Shown here: piece by piece, positions 1-7,484 of the stretch
How positions within the stretch are numbered: the stretch's first letter is position 1
Layout of the letters: every line of letters begins with the position of its first letter
DNA from: JBGPBY01 sp041481485
GTDB lineage: Bacteria; Acidobacteriota; Terriglobia; 20CM-2-55-15
NCBI GenBank assembly: GCA_041481485.1
Contig: JBGPBY010000365.1
Coordinates: 1-7,485, forward strand
DNA length: 7,485 nt
Direction: 5' to 3'
The notes under the pieces: generated by a model
Databases searched by the model: none
What the model was told of the DNA's origin: nothing
What the model saw: the letters and a program-made list of their open reading frames with translations, nothing else
Made by a program: the position numbers and the translations under genes

Positions 1-149
1 GTCACGGATTCCTGATCGACCTGGTAGTCGATCTCGATCGGTTTGCAGCAGACCTCGCAGTCTTCAACGTATTTCTGATGGCCTTCAGACGTGTCGAGCA
101 CCATCGAAATGCGCTGCCAGCAATACGGGCACGTGAAGAAATACTCCAT
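1..149 (-). CDS. CPXCG-motif cysteine-rich protein, partial (3' end beyond window)
   Basis: The first 49 codons are present, beginning MEYFFTCPYCWQRISM. The CPYC pair (7-10) and the second cluster DCEVCCKPIEID (30-41) match the small CPXCG cysteine-rich family. Its members are about 60-70 residues long and carry two cysteine pairs that look like a zinc ribbon. The glycine usual after CPYC is Trp here, while the YVEDCEVCCKPI block is fully typical. The ATG overlaps the tamB stop by one base (TGATG), so translation is probably coupled to tamB. The preceding bases have no clear ribosome-binding site. No signal peptide is visible, so the protein should be cytoplasmic. Its function is unknown; metal binding is inferred from the cysteines. 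About 10-20 residues should remain outside the window. Confidence 0.85.
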   Translation of the reverse strand, partial: MEYFFTCPYCWQRISMVLDTSEGHQKYVEDCEVCCKPIEIDYQVDQESV

Positions 150-3100
150 CAAAAGCGCCGTCGAATTCGAAGGTCGAGTGATAACGCGTCGTTCTCATCC
201 TTCGAAGCCAGTATGGAAACATTTCTCGAGATGAAGTACTCGATTTGTACGATTTGCTGCTTGTACGACGCCAGATCTTCGGAAATCGTGACCGTCAGAT
301 CCTTGGTAAACTGCTGGGAATACGTAACTCTTGCGGTAGTGGTGTTATGCGCGCCGACGACCATCGGATCGATGCGGACGTACCTGTCCAATCCCATCAG
401 ATTGAATTTGGATCCCACCCGTGAAACCAGCATGTCGGACAAAATCGAGGCAGCTCCGCCCTGGAATACCTGTTCACCGGTCGGTGCCGTGGATGCCTGA
501 CCGGCTTGTGCAAATTCCTCGGTGGTCTTTCCGCCGGATATCAGATTTACAATTTCCAGCAGAGGCAGCGGCGGTTCCGAACGCATGTTGATAATGGGCG
601 GCTGATTCACTCGTCCCGAGATCGAGAGGTAGACCCGATAATTTCGGACAGTCGTTTCCGCCAGAATGTCCACATTCGGGTCGATTCTCAGAGGATCCAC
701 AAAATCGATATTGCCTCTCGTGACGTCATAGTTCCTGCCGTTGAAGACGAGAGTCCCTTTACTGGTTTCCACATGTCCCGTAAGCGACGGCCTGTCCACT
801 GTGCCCCTTACGAACAGTTCGACACGCGCTTCAGCCGAAGCGAGTTCGTTGTGGATCGTGATGTTCTTCGATCCAGAGACATGCAGAGACAATTTAATAT
901 CGCCAAACGGCGACGAAGAATCCGGAATACCTCCGCTCTGAAAGAAAGCAATGAACTCGTCAAAGTTGCTGTTGATGCTAAAGCTTCGAATCCGGAGATC
1001 GCCGCTGACCGAAGGTGCAGCCAATGTCCCGCCGACATTCAGAGTGCCATCGAAAACGGAGCTCATTCCCTGATCCGCGCGCGAGGTGGAGGAGTTTCCG
1101 GGCGGTCGGATTCGGAGTCGAATCCCGTTGGCTTCAACGAAAAGATTCAATGCTCCGATCGTAGAGCCCTCGATGGCGCCGCTGCCGCTCACTTGTATCG
1201 TTCCCCCGTTGGTGTGACCTTCAACATTGTTCAATGTCACAATACGTTCATTGAAAACGACTTCGCCTCGAACTTCGGTTAGCTTTACGCTGGTGCCCAC
1301 CCGGGCGATGGACATGTTTGATAAATTTGCCTGACCCTGCAGATCCGGCTTTGCAAGGGTTCCGCCGATTTTGCCTTTGACGGAAACGTCTCCATCGATT
1401 GTCCACGCCGGGTCCGGAGCGAATAGACTTGAGGGGACTTCTCCGGTTAGCGAGAGGTCCAGCTTCGCATTTTCGGCAAGCGCAACGGTACCTTTAAGAT
1501 TCAGTTGTGACTTTGTTGTGTCGCTGAGGAGGACCACGTCGCCCAGAGTCAGCTGTTTTGAATCGAATTCGAATGTGAATGGCTTGGTCGACCGTAGCGT
1601 TTGATTGTGAAAGGAGGCTTCAACCGGATCGATGTGGCCCGAGCCGGAGATGCTGGCGAGGTCCTTGAGCTTGCCCTTCAACATGGCATCACCCGAGACC
1701 GTCAGCGTGCCATCCTTGAATCCGGCAAGCCGTTCGATCGAGTAACGCCGGAAATCCGCCTGTGCTGAAAACTCATAATCAGACCCGCCGGTATCGACTT
1801 CGGCAGTGAGATCCAGGTTCCTCATTTCCGAAACCTTCAGGCTGATTCGAGTCCCCTGATAAGTCAGATCCACTCGCGCCATTGGAAACGTCTCGCCAAA
1901 GAAGGACAGGTTCTGCAACCGGAGATTTCCGGCAACCTGAGGATGCTTCAGCGTACCGGTCCCCGTAAGATCTGCCTGCTGGATGACTCCTTCAATAGTT
2001 TCCGGAATCTTGAGTTCTTTGAATCGTTTCAGATCGATAGTGTTGACGTGAATAGCGAACGTGATCGCTTCGGAAACGGTGTTGTATGTGGCGCGGCCCG
2101 TCAAAGTTGAAGTGCCATCTGTAGCCGACAGGTTCTGCAGAGTAATCGATGGTGCGTCGTATTGAACGTGCGACTGAGCGCTCGTCAAAGTCTGGCCCTT
2201 ATATGCGAGCCCGATCGCTCGGACATCTCCGTCGAATCGAAGAGGATTGAGCGATGTGAGATGAATGGAGCCGGAACCCGTTCCCTCCAGATCCTGTTTA
2301 ATGAAGGGCTGAACGTCTTTCGCATTCACCTGGGCAGACTGTATTCGAAGATCGACCTGGCTTCCGTCCAGGTTCGTCGTGCCGGCGAGAGTGATCTGCG
2401 ACTGTCCCTGCGTGACACGGACATTTGTCAGATTTGCGATCTTCGCCATGAGATCGACACGCGCCGTTCCCGTAGCGTGTTCGATCGTCCAGTCGCGGTA
2501 TCGATAACCCTTCAGATCGAAGTCGCCTTCGGCTTTCGGTGTCTGGACTGGACCGCTGATCATCCCGTCAAATGAACCGGCGCCGTTGGCATCAGGGTAC
2601 AGGAATGCCAGATTCGACAAATCCGTCGAATTCAAACGGACTCGTAGATTCGCTGTGTCGGATTGGATGTGGCCGCTGGCCAGAACTGAAGTGGCTTTTA
2701 ACTGAAGATCGACATCGTTCACGTCGAACTGACCTGGACGGATGACGTATCCAAGGGTTCCATTCAGGGGAAGCGATACAATCCCCGAATCCACCGGTTT
2801 GTCGATTGAAGTCAGCGAAACACCGCCGGTGAATTGATAACGATCGAATCGGCCCTCAAACCAGCCCTCAATCTGACCACTCAATCTGGATTCCAGACGA
2901 TACTTTGGATCCCAGGGATAAACGCGTGCCAACGCGGATCCGTCGATATTCGAGTACTTGAGATCCAGTGACACTTTCGATTGCCCCGGAAGTGGTCCCA
3001 CGGTGATTGAGCCCTGGGCATTTCCGCCAAAGGCATTCGCGGAAAGATTCTCGACTTTGAGAACGCGATCGGGATACCGGTAATCATAGTCACCGCGGTA

Positions 3101-4033
3101 GGCCGTTACCTTCCATTCATTTAACCCGGCGCTGTCGCCTTTGGCCTTCCCATGAGTGTAGAAATAGCCTTTGGCGAACTCGAGCGCGCCCGTAACTGCG
3201 GCTGTCCCCGACACTTTCTCCTTAGGGTAGAAGAAATTCAGAAATGAAACCGCTGCGTTTCCGGTGTACTCGAGTTTGCCGTTCACTTCACGTGTCAGGA
3301 CGTTGTTAATGCGTCCCTGCAGCTGGATGCTGGATTTCGCGGAGCTCAAAACGACTTTTTTCGCCAGCATCGTGCCCCGGGTAAAGTCCCAATCCGCAGA
3401 GAAGGAATACGGAATGGGCCGCTGACTTTGAAGTTCCAACACACCATCAAACGACGTGTGTGCTGTCATGATGCGTGTCACTTCCTGATAGGTCAGGTCG
3501 GATTCGACGTTCTTCAAAACGAAATCGACATCCAGCCGCCGCTCGTTAACGAATGCAATACCCTGGGCGACCTTGAAATTCTCAATCGACAATTGATAGT
3601 CCGCGATCGGGCTTCCGTTTTGAGGTGGAGGATTGGGCAAGTTGGTATTTCCATTCGCATCCAGCGACAGGTGAATTTCCGGACGTGTGACGGTCAGTTC
3701 GAACAGGTCGATCCGATGCTTGAACAGACTGCGCAGGTTTACGCCAACTTCAACGGATTCAATATGTGCCAGAGGAGCGCTGCCGACGGGTTCCATTCCG
3801 CGCAGAGTCAGATCCAGCAAATGGATGCGTTGAGACCATAGATTCCAGCTCAATCGGGATAATGTGGCCTGACCTCCCGTCCTCTTCTCGATTTCACGAA
3901 TCGCATACTGGCGCGCGGTCTCCTTGAATTCCGGCGAACTGAAATAAACCAGGGCGCCGCAGACTGCGGCGAGCGCGACAAGGACGATGAACCCCGAAAT
4001 CAGCAATAAGATCTTTTTAGTCAATAATTTCAA
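149..4033 (-). CDS. tamB: TamB, translocation and assembly module inner-membrane-anchored protein (AsmA-like superfamily)
   Basis: TamB works with an Omp85 partner in OM assembly. Members of its AsmA-like superfamily form long beta-sheet grooves across the periplasm and are also implicated in phospholipid transport to the OM. Here a single uncleaved-looking membrane helix covers residues 8-30. An AsmA-like N-terminal region follows, including TGG at 52-54 and RPEIHLSLDANGNTNLP at 117-133. A long beta-rich middle carries a recurring G-T-L/V-x-x-P-x-x-x-G motif, at 494, 693, 891, 1002 and 1077, with weaker versions near 282, 394, 588 and 787. The C-terminal TamB (DUF490) domain spans roughly 970-1294. 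It includes KGTLVFNGRNYDVTRGNIDF (1092-1111), SEPPLPLLEIVNLISGG (1152-1168) and GLDRYVRIDP (1138-1147). The length is close to E. coli TamB (about 1260). The start is a TTG inside the SurA-like gene (17-base overlap), supported by AGGAG 11 bases upstream. The gene is intact. Confidence 0.95.
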   Translation of the reverse strand: MKLLTKKILLLISGFIVLVALAAVCGALVYFSSPEFKETARQYAIREIEKRTGGQATLSRLSWNLWSQRIHLLDLTLRGMEPVGSAPLAHIESVEVGVNLRSLFKHRIDLFELTVTRPEIHLSLDANGNTNLPNPPPQNGSPIADYQLSIENFKVAQGIAFVNERRLDVDFVLKNVESDLTYQEVTRIMTAHTSFDGVLELQSQRPIPYSFSADWDFTRGTMLAKKVVLSSAKSSIQLQGRINNVLTREVNGKLEYTGNAAVSFLNFFYPKEKVSGTAAVTGALEFAKGYFYTHGKAKGDSAGLNEWKVTAYRGDYDYRYPDRVLKVENLSANAFGGNAQGSITVGPLPGQSKVSLDLKYSNIDGSALARVYPWDPKYRLESRLSGQIEGWFEGRFDRYQFTGGVSLTSIDKPVDSGIVSLPLNGTLGYVIRPGQFDVNDVDLQLKATSVLASGHIQSDTANLRVRLNSTDLSNLAFLYPDANGAGSFDGMISGPVQTPKAEGDFDLKGYRYRDWTIEHATGTARVDLMAKIANLTNVRVTQGQSQITLAGTTNLDGSQVDLRIQSAQVNAKDVQPFIKQDLEGTGSGSIHLTSLNPLRFDGDVRAIGLAYKGQTLTSAQSHVQYDAPSITLQNLSATDGTSTLTGRATYNTVSEAITFAIHVNTIDLKRFKELKIPETIEGVIQQADLTGTGTLKHPQVAGNLRLQNLSFFGETFPMARVDLTYQGTRISLKVSEMRNLDLTAEVDTGGSDYEFSAQADFRRYSIERLAGFKDGTLTVSGDAMLKGKLKDLASISGSGHIDPVEASFHNQTLRSTKPFTFEFDSKQLTLGDVVLLSDTTKSQLNLKGTVALAENAKLDLSLTGEVPSSLFAPDPAWTIDGDVSVKGKIGGTLAKPDLQGQANLSNMSIARVGTSVKLTEVRGEVVFNERIVTLNNVEGHTNGGTIQVSGSGAIEGSTIGALNLFVEANGIRLRIRPPGNSSTSRADQGMSSVFDGTLNVGGTLAAPSVSGDLRIRSFSINSNFDEFIAFFQSGGIPDSSSPFGDIKLSLHVSGSKNITIHNELASAEARVELFVRGTVDRPSLTGHVETSKGTLVFNGRNYDVTRGNIDFVDPLRIDPNVDILAETTVRNYRVYLSISGRVNQPPIINMRSEPPLPLLEIVNLISGGKTTEEFAQAGQASTAPTGEQVFQGGAASILSDMLVSRVGSKFNLMGLDRYVRIDPMVVGAHNTTTARVTYSQQFTKDLTVTISEDLASYKQQIVQIEYFISRNVSILASKDENDALSLDLRIRRRF

Positions 4034-4625
4034 TGGTCGTCGTGCTCCTGGTTCGAAGTTCTTTTAAGAAATCTTCCAGCTCCTTCTGTTGACTGAGTTT
4101 TTCGAAGTAAACATTTTGACGGATCACCTGCGCAACCTTGTTCAAATCCTCCGGCGTTTCACCCCTCCGCTTCGCCTCCGGCACGTAAACTTTGTTGTAG
4201 TACGTCTCGATTTCCTCATTGCTGACGGCGATAAATTGACCGAAGCGAAGGTAAAAATACTTTTGACGTTGAATGTTATGAATGTAGGCGTTCCGGATTT
4301 CCGAAAGCGCGAGGCCATGGGTGTCGGTAACGTTTTTCATGCCCTTGTCGATTTCGTCATCGGAGACATCCAGGCCCGGATACTGGGACATTTCTTCCTC
4401 AAGGAGATACCGGTCAATCAGATCATTCAGGACGGCCCCATCCGTTTCGGTCGGGCCATTCATCGCCAACTGAAGCCGGTGTTCCTTTCGAATATCGCTC
4501 AACGTAATGATTCGGCCGTTTATCACGGCGACAATCCTGTCGACAATTTCACACTGGGCGGACGAGCTGAAACCGGCCCATGTGATGATCGAGAACAACA
4601 ATGAAAGTATTGCCTTGCGTGACAT
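4017..4625 (-). CDS. SurA-like periplasmic chaperone lacking a parvulin PPIase domain
   Basis: This is probably a periplasmic holdase for unfolded OM proteins. Residues 1-23 form a signal peptide with a hydrophobic core (AILSLLFSIITWAGF) and likely cleavage at SSA before QCEIV. The QC pair does not make a convincing lipobox. The mature start, IVDRIVAVINGRIITLSDI (27-45), is the hallmark of the SurA N-terminal domain. It is followed by a helical DLIDRYLLEEEM (68-79) and VSDDEIDKGM (87-96), also typical of that family. Residues 137-202 (EEIETYYNKVYVPEAKRRGE onward, ending LRTRSTTTIEIID) resemble the helix and strand that close the SurA chaperone core. E. coli SurA has 428 residues and two parvulin domains between these parts; here there is no room for one and no parvulin motif. 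It starts one base after the bamA stop codon with no good ribosome-binding site, so it probably depends on translation of bamA. Database labels such as 'peptidylprolyl isomerase' would overstate its activity. Confidence 0.85.
   Translation of the reverse strand: MSRKAILSLLFSIITWAGFSSSAQCEIVDRIVAVINGRIITLSDIRKEHRLQLAMNGPTETDGAVLNDLIDRYLLEEEMSQYPGLDVSDDEIDKGMKNVTDTHGLALSEIRNAYIHNIQRQKYFYLRFGQFIAVSNEEIETYYNKVYVPEAKRRGETPEDLNKVAQVIRQNVYFEKLSQQKELEDFLKELRTRSTTTIEIID
4045..4049 (-). promoter_or_regulatory. Shine-Dalgarno site deciding the tamB TTG start
   Basis: AGGAG (4049-4045 on the coding strand) lies within the last codons of the SurA-like gene, 11 bases ahead of the TTG at 4033-4031. There is no ATG near the tamB N-terminus. 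A second in-frame TTG at 4024 would be 20 bases away. The site therefore favours the start at 4033, although the 4024 start would only remove three residues ahead of the membrane helix. Confidence 0.55.
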
Positions 4626-4626
4626 T

Positions 4627-7425
4627 CTAAAACGGATACCCCAGGGAGAAGAAGACGTGGTATTTCTTGTCCTGGGGCCGTGGCATCAGATTATTTCCCA
4701 CGTCCACGCGGATTGGACCGAGCGGGGTCATGTAGCGCAGTCCAAAGCCAATGGTGTGCGAGAATTTTCGCAGTGAAACGTCCGCCGGAGTTTCGAAGAC
4801 ATTACCGGTGTCGTAAAACAAAGCGCCATTGAAATTGTGAGTTGGAAGCTTCTTCAGCGGGAACCGGTATTCCAGATTGCCGATCAACAATACCTGTCCC
4901 CCACCCGGAGGCCCGGCATCATCCAGACTGAACCCACGCAAAGTGCTGGAGCCTCCGGCAAAGAAACGCTCCGAGATGGGAAGTAAAAGATCTCCACCAT
5001 ATGGGTGCTTCCAGCCCACGCGCGCGGAGGTGGCAAGCACTTTGTTTACTTGAACCGGAAAGTAGTAATTGGTCTGGTTGTACAGCGCAATGAAATCGAC
5101 CTCGGAGCCCAGCGCTTTATTGGCAACCTGGAAGTCTGAGGTTGAGAAAATCCCGCTCGATGGGTCGACGGCTGCATAAGAAGGTTTTTTGGGATTGGTC
5201 CTTCGATCGCGAATAAATGTCGTGTCCAGCCGTCCAATCTGAATGACTCCCTTTTCCGTTGGAAACCTGCTGAGGTTTGGATTCACGCGAATATTCTGAA
5301 GATTCACCGTGTCGTAATTCGGGGAAATCAACAGCGTGTCGGACTTGTTCAGTTTGCGTATGAGTTGAAGCGAAATGTTGACGTCGCTCGAGTCATACGA
5401 AGGGTAATGCGTCTTATCGAACGAGACCGCAACGACGCCAAGGTAGTCATGATCGTGGAGACGAAACACACGAGGATTCCGGTACGAAGCCTGAAACTGG
5501 GCTTGTCTGTATCCAGCCCTCAATCGGAGCGCCAGCGTTTGATTAAGACCTCTCAGATTGATTTTGGAAACTTCGAGTGTGGCCCGGGGCCCGGGCGTGG
5601 TCCCAGTAATCGGATTATTGACGCCTATTGAGGGGTTACCCTCTCTTGTTCCAAGAAGTGTCGTCACACCGACTCCTGGTGTGACGAGTATGGTCTTCGA
5701 CTCCTCAATCTGGATCAGCAGGTTCTTGTTGCTTCCGGCATCCTGATCGATAGGCACGATATCCACCCGATCGAAAATTCCCAGGCCATAAAGCTTTTGT
5801 TGAGATTCCAAAATCAACTGCGGATTGTAAGGGTCGCCAGGATGGATATCGATTGCGCGCGTCACAATCGTTTCTTCCGTACGCACATTTCCGGCAACCA
5901 ATATCAATCCAACCTTATAGCGAGGACCCTCGACGATATCGAAAGTGACGTTGATGACGTCGTAGTCGGGATCGGTATCGATATTGCTCTCAATGCGGAC
6001 TTCTGGAAAGCCATTCTTGAAATAAAACGCACCTAAAGCGCCGCGTGCGTTGCTGATTTTCGCCGCGGAATAAATCTGGTCGGACTGAATTCCCGATTCG
6101 TTCCAGAGTTGCGGCTCCGTAAATGTCAGGTTTCCTGTAAATACAATATTGCCGAGAACCGACCGGAACCTTTCATGGATTGTAATGATGATCTCGATTT
6201 CGTGATTGGTTGTTTCATTGGTGTCCGGACTGACTGTCGTATGACGAAAACCGGCATCCTGATAAAGAGCTGTAATTGCGCTGACATCGGACTTTAAAAG
6301 TTCGTCGCTGAATATTCCCGAATCGAGTTTGCCCTGCCGGTTCTTCATGCTCCGAAGAATTTCGCTTTCAGTAAAAAAGGAATTCCCGACGATTCGAATG
6401 GCACGGACGCGATGCTTCTGGCCCTTGACGACGGTGTACTCAATCGTTTCAGACTGATCGACCGCTTCTACGGTTCTGTAAGATACGTCTGCTTCGAAGT
6501 ATCCCTTTTGCCGATAGTAGGCACGGATGTTGGCGTTTCCTTCCTCCTTTAGTTCCGGATCCACTGTGCCTTCTGCATAAAAGGGAACAAGAGTGCGAAG
6601 CTCTGCATCGGAAATGAGGGATTTCGAATCCTTATCCTCGACGACTTCAATCTTCGTTGTTTTGCCGGGATCAATGGAAACCGTCAGGTTCACCCCGTTG
6701 ATGTCTTCGACATAAGCATTGTCGATCGAAACTTTTGCGGTCAAATACCCCTTATCGACGAATTTCTTCCGGATGCGAATTGTAGCCTTGTCGATTTTGT
6801 CCGTATCAAAGTCGTCATCTTTGGAAATTTTCAATTCCCTTTGGAGTTCGTTAACGGGAAAAATCTTCTGGTCACCGGTAAACAAAATGGAATGAATTTT
6901 TGCGCGTTCCCTCGGGACCTTGGCATTCAAAACAACCGTGGTCAGGTGGGTGCTGTCGTCGAAGTCGGTGTGCTCGTCGATCTCAACGTCAAAATATCCG
7001 TTATCCGCGAACAGACTCTTTGTGTCTGCCTTAAGCCTATCCACGACCGTTCCTGAGTATTTTTTGCCGAGGGGAGGCTGGAAGTAAGACGTAATCGGCC
7101 GGGGCAGCAGATCATCAGGCTCGAGGCGGAACGTCGAGAAATAGTATTGAGCCGTGACGATGAAAGTGACAACCATGTCCGGACCCATTTCCGTGACGTC
7201 TGCGGCGATCTTTTGATAGTGCCCGGTACCGTAGAGAGCCTGTATCGAGGAACGGATGTTTTCCTCGGTGATGATGTCGTTGTCGTGGATTGTCAGTTTT
7301 GCGAAATCTGCGGGATCGGCAGGCGAGGGCAACTTAACGGAGGTTGCAGTCCTTCCAAAGTACTGTTGCTGAGCCAGCGCCAGTGAGGGGAACAGGAGCA
7401 GGATCAACAAGGCTGAAGCCTTCAT
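4627..7425 (-). CDS. bamA: BamA/TamA-family Omp85 outer-membrane assembly protein with seven POTRA-like repeats
   Basis: This is an integral OM beta-barrel of the Omp85 superfamily, which folds and inserts other OM proteins. A signal peptide fits residues 1-18, with cleavage after ALA and before QQQ. Seven POTRA-like repeats follow (about 25-576). Each carries a helix ending in a motif like LFADNGYF, with the key glycine at 68, 143, 226, 308, 392, 472 and 549, spaced 75-84 residues apart. The barrel is about 577-932. It has the conserved loop-6 motif ending LRGF (829-832, Arg830), a YDTGNV strand (871-876), PLGPIRVDVG (901-910) and a terminal Phe, the usual OM beta-signal. E. coli BamA has five POTRAs and TamA three, so the arm here is longer. 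The first repeat (LYGTGHYQKI) resembles BamA POTRA1, but the link to tamB suggests a TamA-like role. The bamA symbol is therefore a family-level call. The ATG is the first possible start after an in-frame stop at the window edge. Confidence 0.95.
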   Translation of the reverse strand: MKASALLILLLFPSLALAQQQYFGRTATSVKLPSPADPADFAKLTIHDNDIITEENIRSSIQALYGTGHYQKIAADVTEMGPDMVVTFIVTAQYYFSTFRLEPDDLLPRPITSYFQPPLGKKYSGTVVDRLKADTKSLFADNGYFDVEIDEHTDFDDSTHLTTVVLNAKVPRERAKIHSILFTGDQKIFPVNELQRELKISKDDDFDTDKIDKATIRIRKKFVDKGYLTAKVSIDNAYVEDINGVNLTVSIDPGKTTKIEVVEDKDSKSLISDAELRTLVPFYAEGTVDPELKEEGNANIRAYYRQKGYFEADVSYRTVEAVDQSETIEYTVVKGQKHRVRAIRIVGNSFFTESEILRSMKNRQGKLDSGIFSDELLKSDVSAITALYQDAGFRHTTVSPDTNETTNHEIEIIITIHERFRSVLGNIVFTGNLTFTEPQLWNESGIQSDQIYSAAKISNARGALGAFYFKNGFPEVRIESNIDTDPDYDVINVTFDIVEGPRYKVGLILVAGNVRTEETIVTRAIDIHPGDPYNPQLILESQQKLYGLGIFDRVDIVPIDQDAGSNKNLLIQIEESKTILVTPGVGVTTLLGTREGNPSIGVNNPITGTTPGPRATLEVSKINLRGLNQTLALRLRAGYRQAQFQASYRNPRVFRLHDHDYLGVVAVSFDKTHYPSYDSSDVNISLQLIRKLNKSDTLLISPNYDTVNLQNIRVNPNLSRFPTEKGVIQIGRLDTTFIRDRRTNPKKPSYAAVDPSSGIFSTSDFQVANKALGSEVDFIALYNQTNYYFPVQVNKVLATSARVGWKHPYGGDLLLPISERFFAGGSSTLRGFSLDDAGPPGGGQVLLIGNLEYRFPLKKLPTHNFNGALFYDTGNVFETPADVSLRKFSHTIGFGLRYMTPLGPIRVDVGNNLMPRPQDKKYHVFFSLGYPF
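5661..5687. repeat. Perfect 10-bp inverted repeat inside the Omp85 gene
   Basis: TCGTCACACC (5661-5670) and GGTGTGACGA (5678-5687) are exact reverse complements around a 7-base loop. In the mRNA they would form a stable hairpin over the codons for LVTPGVGVTT, at the junction of the last POTRA and the barrel. No T-tract follows in the direction of transcription, so it is not an intrinsic terminator. It could be a by-product of the near-palindromic VTPGVGVT peptide and its codon choice, or a translation-pausing structure. Confidence 0.55.
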
Positions 7426-7484
7426 GGGACCTTCGAATCTCCTTGCAGACCTTCTTGAAGTTTGGAGTACTTTGAGGCAGGTTC
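7422..7484 (-). CDS. Possible 3' end of an upstream gene (partial, unidentified)
   Basis: One minus-strand frame stays open from the right edge of the window for 20 codons (EPASKYSKLQEGLQGDSKVP) and stops at a TGA that shares the ATGA of the next start codon. A four-base ATGA overlap is typical of adjacent genes in an operon, and the other junctions in this window are just as tight. That is the main reason to read this as a gene tail rather than chance. The peptide is hydrophilic and too short to assign to a family. A second frame is also open here and runs into the bamA region, so open reading alone proves little. The bamA frame itself has a TGA at the very edge (7483-7485), so that gene does not extend further upstream. 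Confidence 0.4.
   Translation of the reverse strand, partial: EPASKYSKLQEGLQGDSKVP
7430..7444 (-). promoter_or_regulatory. Tandem Shine-Dalgarno-like motifs before bamA
   Basis: On the coding strand AAGGAG lies at 7444-7439 and GAAGG at 7434-7430, ahead of the ATG at 7425. The stronger match sits 13 bases from the start, which is rather far. The weaker one sits 4 bases away, which is rather close. Either could serve, and together they support this ATG as the true start. No promoter can be recognised in the 60 bases available. Confidence 0.5.

Noticed and set aside
78..1282. Long plus-strand open frames (78-500 and 506-1282) opposite tamB
   Set aside because: They lie entirely within the well-supported tamB gene on the other strand, their products are rich in Arg and Ser with no recognisable domain, and they show no signal or membrane pattern of their own. 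They are antisense shadows.
161..1572. The palindrome TCGAATTCGA occurs twice (161-170 and 1563-1572)
   Set aside because: Both copies are explained by coding (LRIRR and FEFDS in tamB) with common codons. The spacing and setting suggest neither an operator nor a repeat family.
4089..4604. 171-codon plus-strand open frame opposite the SurA-like gene
   Set aside because: The minus-strand reading has a signal peptide and the SurA hallmark. This frame has no recognisable motif and is explained by codon bias of the real gene.
4551..4625. Lipoprotein signal on the SurA-like protein (Cys25)
   Set aside because: The residues before the Cys are SAQ, and Gln at -1 does not fit the lipobox, whereas SSA just before gives a good signal peptidase I site.
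5581..5597. A run of 17 consecutive G/C bases containing a tandem GGCCCGG
   Set aside because: It encodes Pro-Gly-Pro-Arg-Ala in a loop-like stretch of the Omp85 barrel, and Pro/Gly/Arg/Ala codons are necessarily G+C rich. No sign of an insertion or regulatory element.
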